This document shows, one piece after another, positions 38,388 to 45,273 of a stretch of 58,549 bases of DNA (its first letter is position 1; each line of letters starts with the position of its first letter). The stretch is from Blastococcus saxobsidens (GTDB lineage: Bacteria > Actinomycetota > Actinomycetes > Mycobacteriales > Geodermatophilaceae). The notes below the pieces were generated by a model. That model had not been told where the DNA came from. It did no database searches and saw only the letters and a program-made list of their open reading frames with translations. The position numbers and the translations under genes were made by a program. The stretch spans positions 1 to 58,549 of the forward strand of contig NZ_POQT01000029.1 in assembly GCF_002938435.1 (NCBI RefSeq), in the 5' to 3' direction.

Positions 38388-38430
38388 GTGTCCCACTTGA
38401 CAGACCGACAGGTCGAAACCGCTCCCCTGC
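38388..38430. other. Attachment site attR (comM 5' side)
   Basis: The core AGG (38410-38412; CCT on the minus strand) joins the element arm GTGTCCC (38388-38394, 15 nt from the core) to the comM 5' sequence GGTTTCGACCT. Reading across core to the attL host side gives FDLALAAAVLAAAG, the expected ComM sequence. The integrase start codon is only 7 nt outside the GTGTCCC arm. Confidence 0.82.
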
Positions 38431-38657
38431 TTGGGCATCGACGCCGGGGACAACCCGATGGTGATGCGCCGGGCCGGGAACTCGCCGCCGGCGTTGGCGA
38501 TCGCGGCGCGCACCCGGTCGACCGACTGCCGCACCACCGCGTCCGGCAGGCCGACCAGGGCGACCCCGGGCAACCCGGCAGCGATGTCCACCTCCACCTC
38601 GACCATCGCGCCACGGACACCGGCCAGACCGACCGACCAGGTGCGCGCCAGCGTCAC
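38410..38657 (-). pseudogene. comM: comM, 5' fragment
   Basis: The first ~82 codons of ComM, TLARTWSVGLAGVRGAMVEVEVDIAAGLPGVALVGLPD and later GGEFPARRITIGLSPASMPKQGSGFD, ending at the core and the element. It is intact up to the junction. It begins with a GTG overlapping the yraN stop by 4 bp, so transcription and translation still enter this fragment from yraN and then meet the integrase. After the junction the frame runs into element DNA and stops. Confidence 0.92.
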
Positions 38658-39013
38658 GAGAAGGCTCCGCGCAGGTGCGTCACGAGGGCCGGGCGCTCGG
38701 GACGGACCAGCACGCCGACGACGTCGAACCGCACGTCGCGCGCGTGCTCGTCGTGCGCCGCCAGCCAACGCTGCGCGAGTACCCGGATGCGCCCGGCCTT
38801 GGCGGCCGTGACCGCTTCCACCGGGTGGCCGTAGCCGATCCCGCGGCGGGTCTTGACCTCGCAGAAGACGAGGGCGTCGCCCTCCCGCGCGACGACGTCG
38901 AGCTCGCCCTCACGGCAGCGCCAGTTGCGGTCGATGACGCGGAGTCCGCTGTCGGTCAGGTAGGCGACGGCGATGCGTTCGCCGTGGGCACCGAGCTCAG
39001 AAGTGGGAGGCAC
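38654..39013 (-). CDS. yraN: YraN family (UPF0102) nuclease-like protein
   Basis: A 119-residue restriction-endonuclease-fold protein. The signature GELDVVAREGDALVFCEVKTRRG gives the D-x-n-E-x-K motif (Asp in GELD, Glu and Lys in EVKTR). In actinobacteria it is always next to comM and dprA; the GTGA overlap with the comM 5' fragment shows translational coupling. The exact function is not settled. Confidence 0.93.
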   Translation of the reverse strand: MPPTSELGAHGERIAVAYLTDSGLRVIDRNWRCREGELDVVAREGDALVFCEVKTRRGIGYGHPVEAVTAAKAGRIRVLAQRWLAAHDEHARDVRFDVVGVLVRPERPALVTHLRGAFS

Positions 39014-39106
39014 CCCTCGACCGTGCCGCCTGGGACGATCACCGCGAAGGCTTCACCGGCATCTGTGGACAGTGATGATGCGTGTGGAGAACGGACGCCG
39101 CGACCC

Positions 39107-39694
39107 TCATCGCGCGCCCTGCAGCCGGACGCCCGCCGCGAGCTCGTCGAGGTCGGAGAGCAGCAACTCGGTTTCGCGCGGATCGGGCAGCGACGTGGTC
39201 AACGCCCACGCGCCCTCGTCGCCCGGGAAGACGTAGGCGATGTGGTCGGACACCTTGCCGGTGTCGGCCGACCAGGCGCGCTGCCGGATGCGGATGCGGC
39301 GCAGCCCGGCGTCGGTCGCCTGCTCCACCTGCGGCGACAGCAGCTGTCGCTCGGCCGGGAGCAGGAACTGGTCGATGAGGGTCCTGTCCTCCACTCCCGC
39401 CGGGTGGCGCAGCCCGATCAGGCGCACGCAGGCGCGCGGGCCTCGTGACGGCTCGGGGCAGAACACGAAGGCACCGAAGCAGGGCGTCGTGAGAGCCACT
39501 CTCGCCAGGACCGTGTATTCGGCTGCCAGCATCTCGGCGTCGAGCGCAGAGGGTTGCACCCCGGAGAGTGCCCAGGTCCGCTCGGCCGCGGCGCGAGCCC
39601 AGCCCGCGATGTCGTCGTCCGGGAGCACTCGGGTCCACGCCGCGGAGAAGTCCACGACGATGTCCGGCGGCCCGTCGGTCAGGTCAACACCCAC
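39107..39694 (-). CDS. Hypothetical protein of the type VII-like locus (accessory A)
   Basis: A 195-residue protein. The second half, DHIAYVFPGDEGAWALTTSLPDPRETELLLSDLDELAAG, resembles parts of the two other accessory proteins of this cluster (see findings). It has no signal peptide. The GTG start overlaps the stop of the next upstream gene by 16 bp. The function is unknown. Confidence 0.7.
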   Translation of the reverse strand: MGVDLTDGPPDIVVDFSAAWTRVLPDDDIAGWARAAAERTWALSGVQPSALDAEMLAAEYTVLARVALTTPCFGAFVFCPEPSRGPRACVRLIGLRHPAGVEDRTLIDQFLLPAERQLLSPQVEQATDAGLRRIRIRQRAWSADTGKVSDHIAYVFPGDEGAWALTTSLPDPRETELLLSDLDELAAGVRLQGAR

Positions 39695-40287
39695 CGCAGG
39701 CTCCCGGCCATGACGTCGAAGAGCTTCACCAGCGGCGGCGCCAGCTGCTCCACGGGCGTGCAGAAGGTGAGCAGGAGCAGCCCGTCGGTTCCTGGCACCG
39801 GCACGACGTAGTCCACCTGCGTCACGGTCAGCTCTCCGCCGGACGAACCACCCTCCTCGGGCACCCGTTCCTCCCGGGACGTCAGGCGCCGTGCGGCCGG
39901 GCCGCCTGCGACGTCCACGAGTCCGAGCTCGCGCACGCCTCTCCCTGCGCTTCCCAGCGCGCGGAGCAGCCCCTCCAGGGAACCGGCGTCTGCTCGCCGG
40001 CGCACGTGCGTGACCAGTCCGGACGCCGGCACCGGACGGCCGGCGACCGGGTCGATGCTCAGCAGGACGTCGATCCCGCCCTGCCGCGCCGCCGTCTCCA
40101 GCGCCGCGGTGAGCTCCCGGGTCAGCCGACTCCGCAGCTCGGCTCGCCGGTGCGCCGGCACGGCCTGCAACCGTTCGGCGACGAGGTTCTTGACCCGGAG
40201 CGGGGCTCGTGAGTCCAGGGGCAGGCGCGCCCAGCCCGGTGGCAGCAGGATCCTGAAGTCGGTCACCGTGGCGACGGGAGCCGTCAC
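39679..40287 (-). CDS. Hypothetical protein of the type VII-like locus (accessory B)
   Basis: A 202-residue protein. It starts VTDFRILLPPGWARLPLD and ends with VDYVVPVPGTDGLLLLTFCTP then FDVMAGSLRW, a strand-helix pattern like the Mog1/PsbP fold that is frequent in actinobacterial WXG100 loci. Its GTG overlaps the large T7SS-like gene by 4 bp. It could be a partner or immunity protein for the toxin. Confidence 0.68.
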   Translation of the reverse strand: MTAPVATVTDFRILLPPGWARLPLDSRAPLRVKNLVAERLQAVPAHRRAELRSRLTRELTAALETAARQGGIDVLLSIDPVAGRPVPASGLVTHVRRRADAGSLEGLLRALGSAGRGVRELGLVDVAGGPAARRLTSREERVPEEGGSSGGELTVTQVDYVVPVPGTDGLLLLTFCTPVEQLAPPLVKLFDVMAGSLRWVLT

Positions 40288-41696
40288 GGCACACGCCCCA
40301 GCGGCATGGACCACCGGTCGACGATGAGGGCCCGGTTCGCCCGGTCCACCGCCACCTGGTCCATGGCTGACGACGGATCGACGAGAACGCTGTCGTGGAG
40401 TCCCCAACCGGTCCTGCCGATGATCACGGCGTTGGGGACGGTCACGGTCCCGACGACCATCGTGTCGGCGAGGAGGGTCAGCGCGCCGAGCTGAGCACCT
40501 CCGCCGCCCGCCTGACGGATGCGGTGGATCGCGGACAGGGCTTCCGCGATGTCGTCGTCCGCGAACGAGACCGCGCGGGTGAGGCCGGTGCTGGACGTCT
40601 GCGAGGCACTCGTCACCAGGGCTTGGGCCTTGAGGGCCGCTGTGTCCGCGGCCGCGAAGGTCGCATGCAGACCCGGCGACAGCTCGAGCAGCGGACGGAC
40701 GCCGGGCAGTCGTCCGAGGTCGAACAGCAGCGGCGAGCGGCCGGCGGCCGTGAACGCCTGCCGGCCCGCGCGGGCCGACCCGACGCGTCCCCCGACGCGC
40801 GACGTCACCTCGAGCATCCCTTGCGCACCCACCGCGACGCCCTTGCCGAGACCGAACGTCGCCGCGCCCGCGAGGTCCCAGAGGACGTCCTCGAAGGAAC
40901 CGTTGCCACTGGCCCACAGGTCGAGGCGCACGCTCGCCGACAGGAGGCTCAGGAGGCTGCTCGTGGCCATGAGGATCCCGACGAGTGCGATCCCGGGACC
41001 GAGGACGACGGCGATGATGACGGCGACGATCACCAGCGCGAGCGCAACGGCGGAGACGGCATCGAGGACGACGTCGATCCATCCGGCGTTCTCGTCCCAC
41101 CAGTCGTCGGCCAGTTCGTCCCCACTGCGCCCAGCGCTCAGGACCTCCGCCGCGGTCCTCGCGGCCCGCCCGTACGCCTCGACCGCGACGAGGTAGTCCC
41201 GGCGTGCGGCGGCCAGGTCGTCCGCCGCCGCGGCCACCGCCCGGTCGTGGGCCCGCATCTCCTCGTCGGCGGCGAGGAGCTGCTCGCGCGTCGCGCCGGG
41301 CGTGGGCGCGACCGGCGCGCCGTACTGCAGAGCCCGCCGGGCGTCCTCGGCCGCCTGCGCTCGGCGCACCGCGTCGTACGCCTCGGTCTGCACCCCCTCC
41401 AGAGCGGTGGCGAAGAACATCAGGGCGTCCGCGGCGGCGTCGTACCGGGCTCGGGCCCGGCCGATGCGCTCGGCGAGGTCGCCCGCGACCTCGACGAAGT
41501 TGTCGCCCGCCTGGCTCTTCCACGCCTCCTGGGAACGGGAGGTCAGCTGCGCCAGATTGGCCGCCTGCGCCTCGATCTCCGCCGCCGTGTCGGCGTAGCG
41601 TCGGGACAGGGTGGCGAGCTCTTCGGGATCGCCCGGCACGCCGTTGCGGTGGTCGAGCGGCTCGAACGATGCCGGCGCCACCGGGGTGGCGGTCAC
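40284..41696 (-). CDS. Putative type VII secretion toxin (WXG-like N-terminus)
   Basis: A 470-residue protein. The N-terminal ~110 residues are a long helical hairpin of the WXG/LXG class (ANLAQLTSRSQEAWKSQAGDN, with AWKSQ in the WXG position), followed by another helical segment. A hydrophobic stretch near residues 213-250 (VALALVIVAVIIAVVLGPGIALVGILMATS) resembles pretoxin membrane regions. The C-terminal ~220 residues start with DLAGAATFGLGKGVAVG, a segment also seen in Rhs-tip proteins, and no catalytic motif is recognised. It overlaps the small WXG100-like gene by 4 bp. The toxin call is inference. Confidence 0.68.
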   Translation of the reverse strand: MTATPVAPASFEPLDHRNGVPGDPEELATLSRRYADTAAEIEAQAANLAQLTSRSQEAWKSQAGDNFVEVAGDLAERIGRARARYDAAADALMFFATALEGVQTEAYDAVRRAQAAEDARRALQYGAPVAPTPGATREQLLAADEEMRAHDRAVAAAADDLAAARRDYLVAVEAYGRAARTAAEVLSAGRSGDELADDWWDENAGWIDVVLDAVSAVALALVIVAVIIAVVLGPGIALVGILMATSSLLSLLSASVRLDLWASGNGSFEDVLWDLAGAATFGLGKGVAVGAQGMLEVTSRVGGRVGSARAGRQAFTAAGRSPLLFDLGRLPGVRPLLELSPGLHATFAAADTAALKAQALVTSASQTSSTGLTRAVSFADDDIAEALSAIHRIRQAGGGGAQLGALTLLADTMVVGTVTVPNAVIIGRTGWGLHDSVLVDPSSAMDQVAVDRANRALIVDRWSMPLGRVP

Positions 41697-41995
41697 GGTG
41701 AACAGCTCTCGGTCGCGGTCTGGATCGCGTGAGCCAGCTCGTTGTCGACCTGCACGTAGGCGTCATGGCTCTGTGTCGCGGCCTCGTAGACCGCCTGCAG
41801 GGACGCCAGGAGCTTCTCGCGGTTGCACGTCCACTCGTCGACGAACTCGCGCACCTCGTCGAGCAGCGCGTTCCGGCCGATCGCCGGCTCCGCGTCCGCG
41901 ACGATGTCCGCCGACCGCTGGAACTCGTGCATGAGCATCCCGAGACCACCCGCGGTCTCGCGGAGCAGGGGGAGATCGACCTCGATGTCCGCCAC
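41693..41995 (-). CDS. WXG100-like secretion partner
   Basis: A 100-residue helical protein that fits the size and hairpin layout of WXG100 proteins (ETAGGLGMLMHEFQRSADIV, then a turn, then EKLLASLQAVYEAATQSHDAY). A canonical WXG is not seen; EWTC sits near the turn. It is first in the operon and overlaps the large gene, as in ESX/T7SS toxin loci where the small partner escorts the toxin. Confidence 0.75.
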   Translation of the reverse strand: MADIEVDLPLLRETAGGLGMLMHEFQRSADIVADAEPAIGRNALLDEVREFVDEWTCNREKLLASLQAVYEAATQSHDAYVQVDNELAHAIQTATESCSP

Positions 41996-42097
41996 GCCCG
42001 TACCACCTCCTCGTCCGTCGTGGCGGAACGTAATCGTTTCCGGGAGGAGGAGTCGGCCATGCGATGGCCGCCTGTGGACAACCGTCAGGTGCGCGAG

Positions 42098-43246
42098 TCA
42101 GCGACCGAAGAAGCCCGACCAGTCCGACCAGATGGGATCACCGGTCACGAGGCCACCGACGACGAGCAGCAGGACGTGTGCGACCAGCGCCCAGAACAGC
42201 ATCATCGGAATACCGCCGGTGAACATCCACAGCGGTGCGGCCCCTGGGTGCGCCTTCTGCATGTGCCGCGTGCTGCGGAACCGCCGGTCGTGCACGGGGA
42301 GGCCGCTGGTCTCCAGCGACTCGACCGGCCACATGGTGTCGCGCCACTGCAGCCGCTGCGGCGCACTGCGGGCGAGCACGTGGCCGTCCCCGTCGACGAG
42401 CATCAACCGCCAGACATCGGGATACCGCGGATGTGCTGCCTTGATCGGCGGGAAGGTCGCCCGCAGCAGCCCCGCCACCTCTCCGCTACCAGGTCCCAGC
42501 GGCAGCTGGACGCAACCTTGCCGGAAGGCGTCGTCGACCCAGGTGACCTGGGAGTTCTGCCGGTCGATCGCGAGGGAGCAGTTTTCGACGTTCCTGGCGA
42601 CGTAGCGGCTGCCGGCATTCATCTCCGGAACACCCGGGCGGAGGACCACGAAGGGCACGTCGGCGTTCCGCATGGGATCGCGCATGCCGTTCGCCAGCGC
42701 ATCGATCTCCGGAAGCAGACCATCCACGTCCTCGAACGGGTCGGTGAACGAGGTGGACAGGACCCACACCACGCCCGTCACGGGTACGAGCCACCGGACG
42801 TGCTCCTGCACCTTCCTCCGGCGCCCGACGCCCACCTGCTGCCGCAGGCGCACCCCTCCGAGGCGGGAGCCCGGGACCGGCTCGATCCGAGGAGGAGCCA
42901 GCTGCACGCCGTCCGACCCAGGATGGTCGCGCAGCACCTCGTCGATCGCCTGCGCCGAGGGCAGAGCCCGGTCGTGCTCGTGCCGGCTGAGCCGTACGGC
43001 CGCCGGCGGCCGATCGAGCAGTCCGTAGGGCGCCCGGAGGAAGACGCCCACGCACCCGACGTCGACGGTGTCCCTCAGCAGCGGGACCCACCACCTCGTG
43101 AAGCCCCTGGCGCGAGCGCGGGCCGTCGCGAAGCGGTCGATGTGGCGGATGGCCTCCCGCCACGAACCCTGCTGCTCCCAGTCCGCGGGGAGGTAGGCCC
43201 AGGAATCGGGGTGCTCGACGACGAGGCCGGGTGGGAACGATCGCAT
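42098..43246 (-). CDS. Hypothetical membrane-anchored protein of the T7SS-like cluster (accessory C)
   Basis: A 382-residue protein. The N-terminal part has AYLPADWEQQG; a middle part reads HVRWLVPVTGVVWVLSTSFTDPFEDVDGLLPEIDALANGMRD, similar to the accessory proteins A and B. A single hydrophobic helix lies near the C-terminus (MLFWALVAHVLLLVVGGLV). It may be the membrane partner of the locus. It lies between DUF2469 and the WXG100 gene. The function is unknown. Confidence 0.7.
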   Translation of the reverse strand: MRSFPPGLVVEHPDSWAYLPADWEQQGSWREAIRHIDRFATARARARGFTRWWVPLLRDTVDVGCVGVFLRAPYGLLDRPPAAVRLSRHEHDRALPSAQAIDEVLRDHPGSDGVQLAPPRIEPVPGSRLGGVRLRQQVGVGRRRKVQEHVRWLVPVTGVVWVLSTSFTDPFEDVDGLLPEIDALANGMRDPMRNADVPFVVLRPGVPEMNAGSRYVARNVENCSLAIDRQNSQVTWVDDAFRQGCVQLPLGPGSGEVAGLLRATFPPIKAAHPRYPDVWRLMLVDGDGHVLARSAPQRLQWRDTMWPVESLETSGLPVHDRRFRSTRHMQKAHPGAAPLWMFTGGIPMMLFWALVAHVLLLVVGGLVTGDPIWSDWSGFFGR

Positions 43247-43250
43247 CCGG

Positions 43251-43571
43251 CTACGGGAGCCGAGGGCCTTCGGGCAGCTCGAGGTCGGGCTTGTCGAGCT
43301 CCTCCACGTTGACGTCCTTGAACGTCAGCACCCGCACGTTGCGGACGAACCGGGCCGGGCGGTACATGTCCCACACCCAGGCGTCGGAGAGCTTCAGCTC
43401 GAAGTAGATCTCGCCCCCGGCCTCCCGCACCTGCAGGTCGACGGAGTTGGCGAGGTAGAACCGGCGCTCGGTCTCCACCACGTAGGTGAACTGCCGGACG
43501 ATGTCCCGGTACTCGCGATAGAGCTGCAGCTCCATCTCGGTCTCGTACTTCTCGAGGTCCTCGGTGCTCAT
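43251..43571 (-). CDS. DUF2469 protein
   Basis: A 106-residue acidic protein: MSTEDLEKYETEMELQLYREYRDIV then YVVETERRFYLANSVDL and AWVWDMYRPARFV. This is a conserved actinobacterial family of unknown function always near rnhB and yraN. Its ATG overlaps the rnhB stop by 4 bp. Confidence 0.95.
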   Translation of the reverse strand: MSTEDLEKYETEMELQLYREYRDIVRQFTYVVETERRFYLANSVDLQVREAGGEIYFELKLSDAWVWDMYRPARFVRNVRVLTFKDVNVEELDKPDLELPEGPRLP

Positions 43572-44338
43572 CGGTCCTCGGTGCTCGTCAGGGCTCGGGA
43601 CTCAGGGCGCATGGCCCCATCATCGACCATGACCCCGGAACCGGTCACCCGGGCTGTGTACAAGTCGCGGGCGTTGCGCACGTTCACGAAGCGCATCCGG
43701 TGCTCGGGGCAGGGCCCGTGCCGCTCCAGCGCCGCGGTGTGGACGTCGGTGATGTAGCCCTTGTGCCCGGCGAAGTCGTACTCGGGCCAGCGCTCGTGCA
43801 CGTCCAGCATGATCCGGTCACGCGTCACCTTGGCCAGCACGGACGCGGCGGCGACGCAGGCGGCGACCCGGTCGCCCTTCCACACCGCGAGCCCCGGTCG
43901 CGCGAGCCCCGGCACGGGGAAGCCGTCGGTCAGCACGTAGTCCGGCCCCGGGTCCAGCATGGAGACGGCGCGACGCAGCGCCTCGATGTTGGTGACGTGC
44001 ATGCCCCGCGCGTCGAGGTCCTCCACCGGCAGCACGACGACCGACCAGGAGACCGCGCGCGCCACGATCTCGTCGTAGACCCGCTCGCGGGTGGCGGCGG
44101 TGAGCAGCTTGGAGTCGGCCAGCCCGGGGACCCGCCCCCGCTTGCCGGCCGGGAGGATGCAGGCCGCGGCCACGAGCGGCCCGGCGCACGCACCGCGCCC
44201 GGCCTCGTCGGCGCCGGCGATCGACTCGAAGCCGCGACGGCGCAGCGTGCGCTCCATGTCCCAGAGCGCGTCGGGCCTGTCGACGGCCGGTACGCGCCGG
44301 GCCGGTGCCGAGCGGGTGTGGGTGGGACGAACAGCCAT
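43568..44338 (-). CDS. rnhB: Ribonuclease HII
   Basis: RNase HII removes ribonucleotides from DNA. The 256-residue protein has GADEAGRGACAGPLVAA (catalytic Asp-Glu), the DSKLLTAATRERV stretch, VLTDGF and the later KVTRDRIMLDVHERWPEY region carrying the other acidic ligands. The ATG at 44338 gives the family length. It ends in a 4-bp overlap with DUF2469. Confidence 0.96.
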   Translation of the reverse strand: MAVRPTHTRSAPARRVPAVDRPDALWDMERTLRRRGFESIAGADEAGRGACAGPLVAAACILPAGKRGRVPGLADSKLLTAATRERVYDEIVARAVSWSVVVLPVEDLDARGMHVTNIEALRRAVSMLDPGPDYVLTDGFPVPGLARPGLAVWKGDRVAACVAAASVLAKVTRDRIMLDVHERWPEYDFAGHKGYITDVHTAALERHGPCPEHRMRFVNVRNARDLYTARVTGSGVMVDDGAMRPESRALTSTEDR

Positions 44339-44373
44339 GGCGGCACGACAGTACGACGCCCCGGACGCACGAC

Positions 44374-44401
44374 GGGCCGGCCCCCGATGAGGGGCCGGCC
44401 C
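44374..44401. terminator. Hairpin terminator between the LuxR-type gene and rnhB
   Basis: A perfect 11-bp stem GGGCCGGCCCC with GGGGCCGGCCC around CGATGA. It lies 20 bp after the stop of the LuxR-type gene and 36 bp before the rnhB start, so it should end the regulator transcript. Confidence 0.85.
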
Positions 44402-44420
44402 GAGGTGCCGGAGAGCAGGC

Positions 44421-45128
44421 TCAGATGTCGGCGGGCGCCTGGAGGGCGTGCGCCCCGCAGGTGCAGCCCGGGCCGCGGTTGGACAGCACCAGGGAGACCG
44501 CGTGCGCCCGGTCGCGGGCACCCAGCTTGCGCAGGATGGCCTTGACGTGGCTCTTGACGGTGTCCTCGCTGATGAACAGGTTGCGGCCGATCTGGCGGTT
44601 GGACTGGCCCTGCAGCAGCTCGTCGAGGACGTCCTGCTCGCGCCGGGTCAACGGCACCTCGGGCGTGAACGGCTTGGCGGCGGGGACGTCGGACGGCTCG
44701 ACCCGGCGGATCTGCGGGTCGACGACGGTACGGCCGGCGCGGGCGGCGAGGATCGCCCACCCGAGCAGGGTCGGCGAGGTGTTGAGCATCAGGTAGCCGC
44801 GGATGCCGGCGGCCAGGGCCTCGTTGACCACGGCCGGTTCCTCCGAGGTGGCCAGGGCGATGATCGCCACGCGCGGGAAGCGGCGGCGCAGGTCGCGGCA
44901 GGCGTTGAGGGTCGCCGCGCGGCCCGGGCCCAGCTCGACCACGACGGCGTCGGGGCGGGCGGACTCGGCCAGCGTGAGAGCACGCCGCAGTTCACCGGGG
45001 CTGCCGACGGACTGCATGCCGGCGGTCTCGTTGATCATGCTGACCAGCCCCCGACGCAGGACGGGCGCGTCGGCGAGGAGGAGCACGCGGGTGACCCCGC
45101 GGGCGGTGCTCGCCACAGGTGCAGACAC
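44421..45128 (-). CDS. LuxR-type response regulator with atypical receiver
   Basis: A 235-residue, two-domain protein. The C-terminal HTH is LuxR/NarL-type (LTRREQDVLDELLQGQSNRQIGRNLFISEDTVKSHVKAIL). The N-terminal receiver-like fold (VLLLADAPVLRRGL) lacks the usual phosphoacceptor: the site reads VVVELGPG where Asp is expected (Glu/Leu instead), and the switch Lys in GYLLKD is GYLMLN. It may therefore act without phosphorylation. The C-terminus has a CTC pair. No kinase is nearby. It starts at GTG with GGAG 6 nt upstream. Confidence 0.9.
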   Translation of the reverse strand: MSAPVASTARGVTRVLLLADAPVLRRGLVSMINETAGMQSVGSPGELRRALTLAESARPDAVVVELGPGRAATLNACRDLRRRFPRVAIIALATSEEPAVVNEALAAGIRGYLMLNTSPTLLGWAILAARAGRTVVDPQIRRVEPSDVPAAKPFTPEVPLTRREQDVLDELLQGQSNRQIGRNLFISEDTVKSHVKAILRKLGARDRAHAVSLVLSNRGPGCTCGAHALQAPADI

Positions 45129-45273
45129 AATGAACTCCGTTTCACTCTCCGGGAACGTGCAATGTCTCCATCGGATGGGTGAAACGGTTGCTTGAATGCT
45201 TTCCGGCAATTTCTTCTGCCGTTAGGGCGACACCTGGTTGAGCGTTCTGCCAGTCACAGGAGTCGCCGGGAAA

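Larger units (their letters stand above)
28098..38412. mobile_element. Integrated serine-integrase element in comM (prophage remnant or phage satellite)
   Basis: About 10,315 bp inserted in comM. Its own large serine integrase sits at the right end, 7 nt from the attP arm. Content in order from the integrase: integrase, a small CxxC protein, two small proteins of unknown function, a replication-like protein, a zinc-ribbon protein, three hypotheticals, HNH nuclease, terminase small and large subunits, a DUF6283 protein, a hypothetical, a GNAT, a WhiB-like protein, a possible toxin-antitoxin pair, then two plus-strand genes at the left end. Most minus-strand genes overlap by 4 bp. No portal, capsid, tail or lysis gene is present. 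The base composition is somewhat lower in GC than the flanks. Confidence 0.93.

Noticed and set aside
28095..38412. tRNA gene as the integration target
   Set aside because: No tRNA-like cloverleaf is seen at either border; the target is the comM coding sequence, and serine integrases commonly use protein genes.
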